DNA of 64,000 bases from Pseudoips prasinana (Eukaryota > Arthropoda > Insecta > Lepidoptera > Nolidae), in assembly GCA_951640165.1 (NCBI GenBank), contig OX621241.1, positions 7,078,001-7,142,000 on the forward strand, written 5' to 3'. A program made the translations under genes and the position numbers. Below the pieces are notes generated by a model. It saw only the letters and a program-made list of their open reading frames with translations. It was not told the DNA's origin and made no database searches. This document shows, in pieces, positions 1 to 10,950 of the stretch; positions within the stretch are counted from its first letter, which is position 1; each line of letters begins with the position of its first letter.

Positions 1-667
1 TATATTATGATTAAAAGTATTTCATTCTTTTACACCACTAGCAATCAATGGATGGCATATCACTATAGCAAGCATCCAGAGCATGTATCTATACTATTTG
101 CGTTATAGCATGGTGCGATTGACAGTTTCAGTAACATTTCGTTTCACTCTTGAAAGGCGCAGCGATTTACAAATTATGTCTTAGTATCTCAGCTGTACCA
201 CATTTTTTACATATTAAATCATTAATAATTGTAGTAAATTGAATTAAATGCAACCAGAATGTTCATCTTTACAAATTAAATTAAATTGAATGAAAAAATA
301 AGCAAAGCGTTATGCGTATAACGTAACGTCATAGACGTATCTAGTCATGGGATTGACTGCTACGATGGGTAGTCGATATTTTTGTATAATAAAAAACGTA
401 TTTTGTGCATAGGTAATTTTTTATTGTTAAAATGCAATATTGCCTTTAATTATACAACAGAACATTAGGGTAAGGTAAAAAATGCATTTAATTAGTCTGA
501 ACTCACATCAGATCCTGACTCTGAATTGTCACTTAATTCATCATCAGAATCTGTGACGGATATTATTAATGATGACTATTATATTGTCAATATGGATGTC
601 ACGATCCCAATCAGGCATAATGTCCCTTTTTATTTTTTTTTTATCGTATCGTATCATTCATCGTATC
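1..667. other. AT-rich intergenic stretch, no gene seen
   Basis: No reading frame with coding character and no recognisable repeat family is visible. The only structure is a short run of GTATC/CATTC repeats just before the hairpin at 668. Confidence 0.5.
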
Positions 668-735
668 ATTTTTATTGCTAACGATACTAATAATGCGATA
701 AATATCGCATTATTAGTACCGTTAGCAATAAAAAT
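668..735. repeat. 68-bp near-perfect inverted repeat (hairpin)
   Basis: The left arm 668-700 and right arm 703-735 are 33 bp each and complementary except for one mismatch, around a 2-base spacer. The outer ends read ATTTTTATTGCTAACG. This looks like a very short foldback element or MITE core. No flanking duplication is obvious. Confidence 0.75.
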
Positions 736-1030
736 GTATTGCACAACCCTAGTAATGTGGTACTTCTAGATGTCAACGTCAAATAAGCAACTGTCACCCG
801 CACCATGCTACAACAAGTACTTTTTATTCTGTGCTACAACGCAAAAAGTATAGTTGAACTGAAAAGTGTTCAACTAAGCTATTTTTTTTACCAATGCTTA
901 GCTATGGACCAATGAATATGAGTGGTGGATATTAAACGTATCCATAACCCATATCAATGTAGCATAGCACATTGCTGGTGGAAAAGCACCCTAAGGGGTC
1001 CCTAGTGCCTCACATGCTGCTACGTTGTAG

Positions 1031-1153
1031 CAATGTATAAGATTCTATAACAAACTTCCCAATGATATTAGAGAATTGTCTACGAATAAGTTTAAAAGAA
1101 TTATTAAAGCCAAATTGTGTAGCTGGGCATATTACAACATTTTGATTATTTAA
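1031..1153 (+). pseudogene. C-terminal remnant of a Jockey-like LINE reverse transcriptase
   Basis: The plus frame from 1031 runs 40 codons to a TAA at 1151 and carries the motif FYNKLPNDIRELSTNKFKR. That pattern is typical of the extreme C-terminus of Jockey/CR1-type ORF2 proteins from insects. No start codon and no catalytic core are present, so it is a 5'-truncated copy. The following ~120 bp, with AATAAAGG and a 'CTACTGAG...CTCAGTAG' pair, is probably its 3' UTR. The family call rests on this short motif only. Confidence 0.55.
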
Positions 1154-1549
1154 AGGACATGTGTGCTTGGGATTGAGTTGTTTAGAGTCAACACACATGA
1201 TTGTAATTAATCTTAAGTATATTTTATTTTAATAAAGGATTCCTACTGAGTTTTCTGGCAGTGTTTCTCAGTAGTTGCCACGTCATGCACTGCACGGTAG
1301 GGTAAAAAAAATTACGATTCCACATAAATGTAATATTTTTTTACGGAATAAATGATTTTTGACTTCGACATTGTGTTTCAAGGGTATAGCTACTAGTGAA
1401 TGAACAGCAGCGTCTCACTGCGATCGTCACCCATCTGCCAAGGTTGGGGATTATGGTAATTTCTCCCATTATTGGGAGAGGCTTTTGTCGAGCTTTAGAC
1501 ATCACTTGTACGTTTTTAAAAACTGATTGATTAAACCAAATATTGCTAG
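1154..1549. other. LINE 3' UTR remnant and AT-rich DNA
   Basis: It contains an AATAAA signal near 1230 and short inverted words around 1245-1275. The rest is AT-rich and unassigned. Confidence 0.35.
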
Positions 1550-1784
1550 ATAATGTCATCATTCGTGAAAGTACGTCCACTGCTGGACGAAAGCCTACCC
1601 AAAGAATGGGGGATATGCCATAATCGTCACGCTTGACAGGCGGGTTGGAGATCGCAGTTTCATGATCATTGTTCACAGAAAAACGCTGTTGTCTGTTGTC
1701 TGGTAGGTATCCACTCTTACGATTTCTACGCCCCTCCACGAGATGAGTTGGGGTGATAATATCCTATGACGTCACCACACAGCA
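1550..1784 (-). mobile_element. SINE family B copy (RTE-type 3' tail)
   Basis: On the minus strand the copy starts at GCTGTGTGGTGACGTCATAG and passes through 'CACCCCAACTCATCTCGTGG' and 'CGTGACGATTATGGCATATC'. It ends in a GTCCAGCAGTGGACGT tail followed by ATGATGAC. The same order of blocks recurs at 41568-41830 and 60739-60985. The tail resembles the 3' end of the RTE LINE at 6187-7809. Any reading frame across it is incidental. Confidence 0.7.
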
Positions 1785-1859
1785 TTCTAGGTGTTCTTCT
1801 ACGTAGATAATGTGCTTTCCGCTTAAACATTAACGGCTTCAGGAACGTATCCGCTATGT

Positions 1860-2035
1860 TTTTTTTTATTATCCAGAGGGCGACAAACGAGTAAGTGGGT
1901 CACCTGATGGTAAGTGCACACCACCGCCCATGGACACTCGCAACACCAGAGGAGTCGCGGGTGCGTGGCCGGCCTTTAAGTCAGCAAACAAGTGTTCCTG
2001 ACCTTTCTCCCCACCCCAATGAGTTCTGGCGACAG
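1860..2035 (-). mobile_element. LINE/SINE 3'-end fragment, family C
   Basis: The blocks TGGGTCACCTGATGGTAAGT, 'CCCATGGACACTCGCAACAC' and 'GCCGGCCTTTAAG' match, inverted, the repeat at 13080-13256. They also match partial copies at 22318-22400 and 42645-42745. The poly-T at its left edge is the A-rich tail of a minus-oriented copy. Confidence 0.65.
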
Positions 2036-2661
2036 TATAACAGTTACAGCTTTAACATGTAAAAGCTTAGGAACTATTTACAAATTAATCGTAAGTATAT
2101 TTTGGTGGACATAAGAAAAAATAAATGCCTATTCGGTGACCCACAAGCGATTTCCTCTCAAACGATATCCGTCGGCTTAATTGGTCCTTCACAACTTGGC
2201 CTATGAAACTAGAAGCATTTTAGAAGTTGAAAATAGCATAAAAACAACTCTCAACCCTAACCACCAACGATAAAGTTCCAAAATGAACTTGATTACGTAC
2301 TAAACAAGTTTGTGGACCCGGGGATGTTTTAAACAACACTTAACACTACAGGGATTGTGCGAATGAGGTTCAAACCTCTGACGGATATAGAGGGAAGCAT
2401 ATTTTAGTTCATAACTTTACATTTATAATATTAGTAGGAGGTGTACACCTCTAGCGGTTTCGGCAGCGCACGCCGGAATAGCTCGCAGATGCCTAGATGG
2501 TAGAATTTTTCTTACTTACTTGACACTTATCGTAATACATAGACAACATATTATTGTAAAGTTTCATTAAAATCCATTCAGTAGTTTTTATGTGAAAGAG
2601 TAACAAATATCCATCCATCCATACTTACAAACTGTCGCATTTATAATATTAGTAGGTACTA
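2036..2661. other. AT-rich stretch without a gene
   Basis: Two short TTTATAATATTAGTAGG words (near 2425 and 2640) resemble the 5' end of Helitron-like repeats, so degraded copies may lie here. Nothing else is recognised. Confidence 0.35.
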
Positions 2662-2974
2662 TTTATACATATAATAAAATCGTAGGAAAGTCAAAACTGT
2701 GCATTGAATATATTTTTTAAAGGATACTTGGGGCGTGATCTACAATCGATATCGAAGCCAAAAATATAGTTTTTAGAATTTTTGTCTGTTTGTCTGTATG
2801 TATGTCCGGGTTAAACTCAAAAAGTACTGCATGGATTTACTTCCAATTTGGCAAGAATATTACTAAGAAGTCGGGTCAACATATAGGCTACATATTATCA
2901 CGCTATCACGTACGGGGGAGGAGATCTGATAATTTATAAAAATTTACGCGGGTAAAACCGCGGGGCACAGCTAA
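2662..2974 (+). mobile_element. Non-autonomous Helitron-like element, long form
   Basis: The left end reads TTTATACATATAATAAAATC and corresponds to TCTATACATAT in the sister copies. The right end carries a CGCGGgtaaaaCCGCG hairpin followed by GGCACAGCTAA, where the canonical end is CTAG. There are no terminal inverted repeats and no target duplication. Sister copies lie at 9029-9335 and 27389-27698. This copy has point changes at both termini. Confidence 0.7.
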
Positions 2975-3461
2975 TTCTGAATACATCTATTATTTATCAG
3001 TTGCAGTGATAAAAAGTGGATAAATTAATAAAAATTACATCGCTCGCTTCCGCCATGCCTAGGCGGGTTTTCACTTAGGTCCTTCATACTTGTTTGTACG
3101 CAAGGAAGCGCCTCGCTTATGATTTTGATAATGGTTTTGTAATTAACTGTAGTTTTAAAGTTGTTTGAATTTTGCCTTGTTTTGTGATAAGGGAACGCGG
3201 ACGTCGGTTTTTGTTACTATTTGTAAACAAATTGGCTTTGATATATGGGTGAATTTCAACAAGTCATGTTTATTTATCACTAGCTGGTGCCCGCGACTTC
3301 GTCCGCGACAATTTTGAATGATTACCAATGTAACTACTTACTTCTAGCTTAATCTAAAAAAAAATACTTTTAAAAGAAATAAGCAATATAAATTTAAGAA
3401 AACCTAACCTATAAATAACCTAGTTAAGAAATAAACTAAAGACTACTTTGCTACTGTTATT
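2975..3461. other. AT-rich DNA with a small Helitron-end fragment
   Basis: CTAGCTGGTGCCCGCGACTT at 3280-3300 is the 3' end of a minus-oriented Helitron-like copy of the 'GCCCGCGACTTCGTCCGCG' subtype, truncated within about 45 bp. Nothing else is recognised. Confidence 0.5.
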
Positions 3462-4048
3462 TAAAAAAACCGGCCAAGTGCTAGTTGGACTCGCACATGA
3501 AGGGTTCCGTGGCAGGAAGTATTTCAGTTCATTAAATGAAAGCAAATTGCGGTTTATGACGTATTAAAAAAAAACTACTTGCTAGATCTCGTTCAAACCA
3601 ATTTTCGTTGTTAGTTTGCATGGTAATGTACATTATATATTTTTTTTAGTTTTGTCATTCTCTTATTTTAGAAGTTACAGTGGGGGGGGGGGGGGGGGGT
3701 CACTCATTGACCACTTTGGAAGTGTCTCTCGCGCAAAGTATTCAGTTTAGAAAAAAATGATATTAGAAACTTTAAAGACCTATCCATAGACACCCCACAT
3801 GTATGGGTACAATGAAAAAAAATTTTTTGAGTTTCAGTTCCGTGTATAGCGACCCCCCTAAATTATTATTATTTTTCTATTTTTATGTAAAAATCTTAAT
3901 GCGGTTCACAGAATACATCTACTTACCAAGTTTCAACAGTACAGCTCTTATAGTTTCGGAAAAAAGTGGCTGTGACATACGGACGGACAGACATGACGAA
4001 TCTATAAGGGTTCCGTTTTTTGCCATTAGGCTACGGAACCCTAAAAAA
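3462..4048 (+). repeat. 'CGGCCAAGTGC' interspersed repeat with poly-G tract
   Basis: The copy starts AAAAAACCGGCCAAGTGC and includes ATGAAGGGTTCCGTGG. It ends in ACGGACGGACAGACATGACG and GGCTACGGAACCCTAAAAAA. The two outer blocks GGGTTCCGT and ACGGAACCC are complementary. An 18-G homopolymer occupies 3682-3699. Other copies are at 34594-35170, 62941-63536, and an interrupted minus copy at 61648-62615. The element class is not established. Confidence 0.75.
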
Positions 4049-4809
4049 GACCCGATATCATAAACCCAAAAATATCAAAGAATACATATCAATTGTCCTT
4101 AAGTCAAATAAAGTAATATAATAATCAACAATGCATTAATCACCAAGGTGACTCCCATTAGCTTAGGTTGCGACCACGGCATTGATAGGTCTAATTTCAC
4201 ATTTTGTGAACGAAACCATAGTGATCTAAAACGATGATTACACCATCTACTAACAAAAATATAACCTTGTAAAGCGGTAAAATTAAGATGTGGGCATATA
4301 TTTTGGGTGAGATTTAGGCGATCATCTTTTGATTCAGTTTTTGAGTACCTTATACTTCAAGCATTTATTTATTTTAACCGATATGTCAAATGAGTTCTGC
4401 GATCTGAAACGATATAAAAGCCATCGAGTTACAAAATTGTGAACTTGTAGATCAGTAAAATTAAGATGATATTTTTTGGATGCGATCATCTCGACACGAA
4501 CAATTTATACTACGCTAACTCGAATTTTGGGTCAATGACTTTTTTATCCCAATTTTATTAAATTGACGTTTTTTAATATGTTATGAAAAATACCAAAAAA
4601 AAGAAGTTACAAATCTTATAAAACGCTAAATCTTTACTTAGACGACAACAAACACAACATTTTAAGCAATAAGAAACGAATTTCTCTATAATTTAAGTTG
4701 GCGTACATTTTTGGTGTTGACCTATTGAATCAGTTATGGATTACCTTTTTTAACAACAAATTGTTCCCTTGATTGCTTTATTTTTAACTGAAATATCAAT
4801 TTACATGCT
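4049..4809. other. AT-rich stretch without a gene
   Basis: No frame or repeat family is recognised. Confidence 0.4.
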
Positions 4810-6105
4810 TTTAACTCCAAAAAAAAAAACAGTTTTCATACAAACTTACATCCCTATTTTAGTCGTCTTTAGGGGTGGAATTTCCAAAAGTCCTGATGAT
4901 ATATTTATAATGTTTAAATGAAAGGCGAAATACTAATTTTCATGCGTTAACCTTAAAAAATGTCACATTTTTTTTGTCTATTTGTCACCCTAAAGGGCTG
5001 GAATTCCCAAAAATCCTGAAATACATATTTTTAAATAAAAAGTCAAATATCAATTTCCATGAGTTTACCTTAAAAAATGTCACATTTTTCATACAAACAT
5101 CCCCTATTTGTCACCCTACGTGGTAGAATTCTTGGAAATCCTGAAACACATACTTTAAATTTTTAACTGTAATGCTAAATACCAATTTTCATGCGTTTAA
5201 CTTAAAACTTGTTGGCACTTTTTTCATATAAACTTACATCCCCAATTTTACGCCCTTGGGGTGGAATATTCAAAAATCCTGAAATATATATTTTAATTTT
5301 TAACTGCAAGTCTATATACTAAAGCCTTTAACATCAAAATTAAGCACTTTCATAAAATATTTCATCCCTTATTTTAGTCCCTTAGGGGTGGTATTTTCAA
5401 AAACCCTTCTTCAGTGGATGCCTACGTCATAAAAGGTAACTACTGTCAAAATTCAAGTCCTAACTGCTGCCGTTTAGACTGTGCGTTGATATGTCAGTCA
5501 GGCAGTATAAAATTATATCCCCTACCTATTTTCCGCCCTTGGGGGTGTAATTTCCAAAAATCCTGAAATAAATGCTATATATTTATAACAGAAAGGCCAA
5601 ATACTAATTTTCATGCGTTTAACTTCAAAAATATCGCATTTTTCATACAAACTTACATCCCCTATTTTATGACCTTCGGGGTGGAATTTCAAAAATCCTG
5701 AAACATATATTTTTTATTTTTAACTAAAAAGCCAAATGCTAATTTTCATGCGTTTAACTTAAAAATTGGGACTTTTTTCGTACAAACTTACATCCCCTAT
5801 GTTTTGCCCTTAGGGGTGAAATTTCCAAAAATCCTGAAACATATATTTTTTATTTTTAACTGCAAGGCCAAATACCAACTTTCATGCCTCTAACTTCAAA
5901 AACGGCAAAGTTTCATACTAACTTCGCACCCCCGTTTTACCCCCTTAGGGGTTGAATTTTGAAAAATCCTTCCTTATTCCTTGTCTACATTATAAAGAAA
6001 ACATCTGTGCAAAATTTCAGCTTTCTAGGGCCAAGGGTTTGGGCTGGGCGTTGATGAGTCAGTCAGTCAGTCAGGACTTCTCTTTTTATTTATATAGATT
6101 ACGGT
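4810..6105. repeat. Array of ~120-157-bp units inside an interspersed element
   Basis: The phrase ATTTCCAAAAATCCTGAAA recurs near 4885, 5007, 5130, 5268, 5552, 5686 and 5822. Each is preceded by TACATCCCCTATTTTA...CCCTTAGGGGTGG and followed by TTTTAACTGAAAGGC and ATTTTCATGCGTTTAACTT. Spacing is about 120-157 bp. One degenerate unit (5400-5515) and the right end (5960-6100) carry the terminal module with GTCAGTCAGTCAGTCAGGAC. A related copy with far fewer units is at 26860-27150, so unit number varies between copies. Confidence 0.75.
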
Positions 6106-6186
6106 GGAATTTTTTGATTTCAATGCTATTTACATAGTTTTAGTGATAAATTAAACTTTAGCCTGTTTTATAACATTGTGCGTGAG

Positions 6187-7809
6187 AGATCGAGAGGTTC
6201 TATGGACAGCTGTATGCGAAAACCCAGTCACCTGTCGATAGTTGTGCCTCAGATCCCAGAGCACGACTAACCCAACACTTCACCGACGACATCCCGGACG
6301 TCAGCCTGTGCGAGATTAGAATGGCTCTCGAACAGCTTAAGAACAACAAGGCGCCTGGTGATGATGGAATTACGGCAGAGCTTCTGAAGGCGGGTGGTAC
6401 ACCAATCCTACGGGCCCTTCAGAAGGTATTTAACTCCGTCATACTAGAAGGTCAAACGCCAAAAGCATGGCACAGGGGTGTGGTGGTGCTCTTCTTCAAA
6501 AAGGGCGATAAAACCCTCTTGAAGAATTACAGACCCATCACACTGCTGAGCCATGTTTACAAGTTGTTTTCGAGGGTCATTACGAATCGTCTCGCACGCA
6601 GGTTTGACGACTTCCAGCCTCCCGAACAAGCCGGTTTCCGAAAAGGCTTTAGTACCATAGACCACATACATACGCTGCGGCAGGTTATACAGAAGACCAA
6701 AGAGTATAACCAGCCTTTATGCTTAGCGTTTGTGGACTATGAGAAAGCCTTCGATTCGATCGAAACTTGGGCCGTACTGAGGTCTCTCCAAAAGTGCCAA
6801 ATCGACTACCGGTATATCGAGGTGTTAAAGTGTTTGTACGAAAACGCCACTATGTCAGTGCGACTCCAGGACCAGAACTCGAAACCTATCCACTTGCAGC
6901 GAGGTGTGAGACAGGGAGATGTTATATCTCCGAAACTGTTCACCGCTGCATTGGAAGATGTCTTCAAGCTTCTGGACTGGAAAGGCTTTGGCATCAATGT
7001 CAATGGCGAGTACATCACCCACCTTCGATTTGCCGACGATATAGTAGTCATGGCTGAGACCCTTGACGACCTCGGTACAATGCTCGATGGCCTCAGCAGA
7101 GTCTCTCAACAAGTGGGTCAGAAAATGAACATGGGTAAGACGAAAATTATGTCAAACATCCATGTTGCACCCACTCTAGTTAAGGTTGGAGACTCTGCAC
7201 TCGAAGTTGTAGAGAACTATATTTACCTAGGACAGACCATCCAACTAGGTAGGTCCAACTTCGAGAAGGAGGTCAATCGTAGAATCCAACTCGGCTGGGC
7301 AGCGTTCGGGAAGCTACGTAATATCTTCTCGTCCCAAATACCGCAGTGTCTCAAGTCGAAAGTCTTCGACCAGTGTGTGTTGCCAGTGATGACTTACGGA
7401 ACAGAGACGTGGTCGCTAACTATGGGCCTTATCAGGCGGCTCAAGGTCACCCAAAGAGCAATAGAAAGGGCTATGCTTGGAGTTTCCCTGCGAGATCGAA
7501 TCAGAAATGATGAGGTCCGCAGGCGAACCAAAGTCACCGACATAGCCCTAAGAATTGCCAAGCTGAAGTGGCAGTGGGCAGGGCACATAGCTCGTAGAGC
7601 CGACGGCCGCTGGGGCAGAAAGGTTCTCGAGTGGCGACCACGAACCGGAAGACGCAGCGTGGGCAGGCCCCCTACAAGATGGACCGATGATCTTGTGCGG
7701 GTCGCTGGAAAACGCTGGATGCGGATAGCGCAAGACCGGCAATTGTGGAGATCTTTGAGGGAGGCCTTTGTCCAGCAGTGGACGTCTTCCGGCTGATATG
7801 ATGATATGA
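6187..7809 (+). mobile_element. 5'-truncated RTE-type LINE insertion with 10-bp TSD
   Basis: The insertion is flanked by the direct repeat TGTGCGTGAG at 6177-6186 and 7810-7819. It starts abruptly inside the coding region, with no endonuclease domain, and ends just after the ORF stop in GATATGATGATATGATG. Short ATG-rich tails are usual for RTE-clade LINEs. The exact TSD and the open ORF suggest a recent insertion. Confidence 0.88.
6321..7796 (+). CDS. Reverse transcriptase (RTE-type LINE ORF2, 5'-truncated)
   Basis: This is the reverse-transcriptase part of a non-LTR retrotransposon, which would prime cDNA synthesis at nicked genomic DNA. The 491 codons hold the RT blocks in order: NYRPITLLSHVYKLFSR, EQAGFRKGFSTIDHI, FVDYEKAFDSIE (first catalytic Asp), GVRQGDVISPKLF and the catalytic FADD at residues 237-240. 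A C-terminal region follows with TYGTETWSLT and a WAGHIARRADGRWG block, as in RTE-like elements. The frame stays open upstream to 6186, where the insertion begins, so ATG 6321 is simply the first internal Met. The N-terminal apurinic-type endonuclease is missing. Frames in other phases over 6444-7829 are shadows. Base composition is much richer in GC than the flanks. Confidence 0.9.
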   Translation: MALEQLKNNKAPGDDGITAELLKAGGTPILRALQKVFNSVILEGQTPKAWHRGVVVLFFKKGDKTLLKNYRPITLLSHVYKLFSRVITNRLARRFDDFQPPEQAGFRKGFSTIDHIHTLRQVIQKTKEYNQPLCLAFVDYEKAFDSIETWAVLRSLQKCQIDYRYIEVLKCLYENATMSVRLQDQNSKPIHLQRGVRQGDVISPKLFTAALEDVFKLLDWKGFGINVNGEYITHLRFADDIVVMAETLDDLGTMLDGLSRVSQQVGQKMNMGKTKIMSNIHVAPTLVKVGDSALEVVENYIYLGQTIQLGRSNFEKEVNRRIQLGWAAFGKLRNIFSSQIPQCLKSKVFDQCVLPVMTYGTETWSLTMGLIRRLKVTQRAIERAMLGVSLRDRIRNDEVRRRTKVTDIALRIAKLKWQWAGHIARRADGRWGRKVLEWRPRTGRRSVGRPPTRWTDDLVRVAGKRWMRIAQDRQLWRSLREAFVQQWTSSG

Positions 7810-7872
7810 TGTGCGTGAGTGGACACCAAATATCATAAAAACTGACATAAATATTTAAGGATGAATTTTTAA

Positions 7873-7970
7873 GAGTCCACTGAAATGAAAAGTGTCTAGC
7901 GAAATGATAAAAATGACCACCGAAATGATAGACTGTGCACCGGAATGAAATAAATCCACCGAAATGATAC
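7873..7970 (+). repeat. Short array of CCACCGAAATGATA-like motifs
   Basis: Five spaced variants of (C)CACCGAAATGA(TA/AA) lie between 7880 and 7966. Inverted versions occur at 9680-9717 and single direct ones near 9810 and 10005. The array sits right after the RTE insertion's right flank and is not part of the LINE. Confidence 0.6.
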
Positions 7971-9028
7971 AGCTAAGAACAACCGTGCCGGGCAGCCAGG
8001 GTTCCGTACTTTGTTAGTTTTGATATCCACAAATTTTAGATAAACACTGAGACAGGACATTACACAGGAATTTTAATATCATTATGGATATACAGATATT
8101 ACATTTAGTATTACCATATATCATTCTTTGAGGTTACAATATCCCCAGAATATGATATTAATGTAATGTTTATTATGATATGAATGAATTGTTTCTTCAC
8201 TTATATAACCTTTGGTATTTTTTCTGGTTGTTGTTGGGTGAAAATGTTGGAAAACTTTATCCTAACTGCTGATACCCATACATAAATATTTTTGTATGTT
8301 TAATGTGTTTTGAACTAATAATAATTTACTTGATATATTTTCAAAAGAGTTAACGAAGTGCGATTAGGAAGCTTAAAGTTTCTGATTAATATTATGGCTG
8401 CATTTGTAAGTTTTGTCATTAATAGTAATACATAATGTCTACCTATTGCACTTAGAGAAAAATGCTAGGTATAATTTAGTTAAATTGGTATCTAGACGGG
8501 AATAGTGTTTCTACAGGTATATAAGTAAAACTTATAAAATTAAATCAATTTCAAAACACAATAAATGAATAAGAAACATTATAAAAATATCTAAGTACTA
8601 ATAGCTTAGTACTTTTAATCCTTTTACAGAAACGTATGAAACATAACAGAAACCAAAATGAGATCACGTTATTCTTAATTTACTACAACAATAGAGAAAC
8701 GTATATATCTAAAAAGAACGAAAACCAACAGTTTTGTTCCACATAATTACTTATACATAACTGCGAAAGTATGTAGCTTAAAACGATTGATTTTTCATCA
8801 TGTTACTTTAAATCACACAATAATTTCTCAAATTCACTAATCAGCTTCTTTTTATGAGTGTAAATATAGGTTTTTAATTTAGATATGTACCTACTAAACA
8901 AGTCTTCTTTAATTATTAGACCACAACACGTCTTTACTATAATTATTATAAACATCAGTCTTTTTTAATAAGTTTAATTATAGATATTTTATTTGTTATA
9001 TCTTGTAAAATTTAGAAATTATATAAAA
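7971..9028. other. AT-rich stretch without a gene
   Basis: No coding frame and no repeat family are recognised. It may be the body of an element bounded by the CACCGAAATGA motifs. Confidence 0.35.
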
Positions 9029-9335
9029 CTAGCTGTGCCCCGCGGTTTTACCCGCGTTAAATGTTATAAATTATCTCCCCTGTAGGTGATAGCGTGATAA
9101 TATGTAACCTATATGTTGACCCGACCTCTAAGTAATATTCATGCAAAATTTTAAGTAAATCCATGCAGTACTTTTTGATTTTAGCCCGGACATACATACA
9201 GACAAACAGACAAAAATTCTAAATACTATATTTTTGGTTTCGATATCGATTGTAGATCATGCCCAAAGTATCGTTTTAAAAAATATTCAATGTACAGTTT
9301 TGACTTTCCTACTACGATTTTAATATATGTATAGA
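9029..9335 (-). mobile_element. Non-autonomous Helitron-like element, long form
   Basis: On the minus strand it begins TCTATACATATATTAAAATC and ends CGCGGGGCACAGCTAG, inserted between A and T. The CCGCGGttttaccCGCG pairing next to the CTAG end forms the 3' hairpin expected of Helitrons. It has no coding capacity. Confidence 0.8.
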
Positions 9336-10595
9336 TATTATTTACTCATAATAAATGACATAAAAATAAAGGTAAGTAGCTTACTAAAAATGTAGGTAAA
9401 CCCTCGAAATTATTATTTTGTAGACAATTAGTAGGTATAAAAATCTACACTGTGGTGGTAACTCACACACTCATCACATTATCGTTGAACCGAACAAATG
9501 TGTATGTAAAGTAAGTATATACATGTACTTACTACATAAATATGTGTATACATTGTATATCGTAAACACAAATATTACACAACAAATACACCCGAATAAT
9601 CAAATCTACACTCTAGGTAAAATTACATTACAAAACTATGACCTTGTATTTGACACAAGGATCTCTAAAACTATATGGTTTTATCATTTCGGAGATACAT
9701 TTCATTCCGGTGGACTGTAATTGGTATACTACTCAAACAAAACAGTACTTACGGCGAATTTAATACATAATTTTGAAACAAATTAAACGAATCTAGCACG
9801 AGTTATAACAGCCACCGAAATGAAATAATTTTTGACCCCATATCACTGAGGTGATAAACTTACTTTTTTGTTGGAAAACCGTAAGACATTGGGATCAGTG
9901 CGTTCATGCCGAGATCTTGAGCCGGACGGGTCCGAAGTGAGGAAATTTGACACAAGCCTAACAACGCAATCTTGACGTGGCTATTCTACTAAAACTTACT
10001 GTCCTCTGAAATGATAACATTTTTCCGGACAAAAGTTGACTGACTGTCAAATCCATGAGAAATAAGATAAACAAACAAAGAAAGCTTTATTTGATCGAAA
10101 ATATTATAATTTAATGATATCAAAATCGATTTAAATCCATATTACGAATGTATTTACAGGGGAAGGTATTTTATGAGAGGAATTGGGTTCAGGACAGGCC
10201 ACCGTGATGATAAAATGACACTTTGTAATTTTTTTTTCGGTCTATTAGTGGGTAGAAATGAATGATTTTTTTTGCCAAGGTAGAGAAGTTCGCTATTTAG
10301 AAAAAATGTGTAAAATTAAAAATCGGCACATTGCACTACCGTTCTCAGGCATGCCGTTTATTTTTTTGGGTTGGGCAATTCACCCATATGTATGATACGC
10401 GGAATAATTTGTTAGGACTTTGTTTCGTTTGCTAGTGATAATTGTCTACTTTATATCATAGCTTATCTGTACTTTAACCACTTTTAAAGTTCTTATTTAC
10501 GAATATTTTTTCAGTAGAGTTGAGATTCCTTCGTGAACACTGCTCGTACTTACCTCTAGGTTCTATGTGGAATGTGGGTCTAATATCCCAAATGA
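9336..10595. other. AT-rich DNA with scattered CACCGAAATGA motifs
   Basis: Inverted motifs ATCATTTCGG and ATTCCGGTGG lie at 9682-9717, with direct copies at 9812 and 10005. No coding frame is supported. Confidence 0.4.
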
Positions 10596-10650
10596 TGGAG
10601 GCCTTTGTCCAGCTGTGGACGTCTTTCGGCTAATATTATGATGATGATTG
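10596..10650 (+). mobile_element. RTE LINE/SINE 3'-tail fragment
   Basis: GGAGGCCTTTGTCCAGCTGT, followed by TCTTTCGGCTAATATTATGATGATGA, matches the 3' end of the LINE at 7757-7809. Confidence 0.7.
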
Positions 10651-10797
10651 GAGTTCAGTTTAAGTGCAAAAACTCGGTACATACTAAATTATACTTTACT
10701 ACTATTATACATATTAAATTAATCTTCTATCACAGCGGATAAAGCAGGCTTGACGTGGGTTTGAAAATGTTGATGAATGTCACATTTTACTAATAAA

Positions 10798-10950
10798 TTC
10801 GTTGCGGGATCCAAGACAGTTAAAGCGATTCCCCGGGACATGCCTGAGCTTCACCACTCAGTGTCATTTCATTGTGTGTCACTGTTGATCCTGGCTTACA
10901 GGAGTTGCAGTGGTGGGTAAAAGGGAGGGACTAGTCCCGATAGCAAAAAA
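10798..10950 (+). mobile_element. SINE-like repeat family D
   Basis: It starts TCGTTGCGGGATCCAAGACA, contains GACATGCCTGAGCTTCACC and ends GAGGGACTAGTCCCGATAGC. It is nearly identical to 15990-16130. A degraded minus copy is at 31205-31320. Confidence 0.7.

Noticed and set aside
1341..1739. 132-codon minus-strand ORF
   Set aside because: It runs through a family-B SINE copy, and other copies of the same repeat do not keep the frame.
6444..7829. Six additional frames of 64-96 codons over the RTE LINE
   Set aside because: They are shadows of the RT frame, which carries all motifs.
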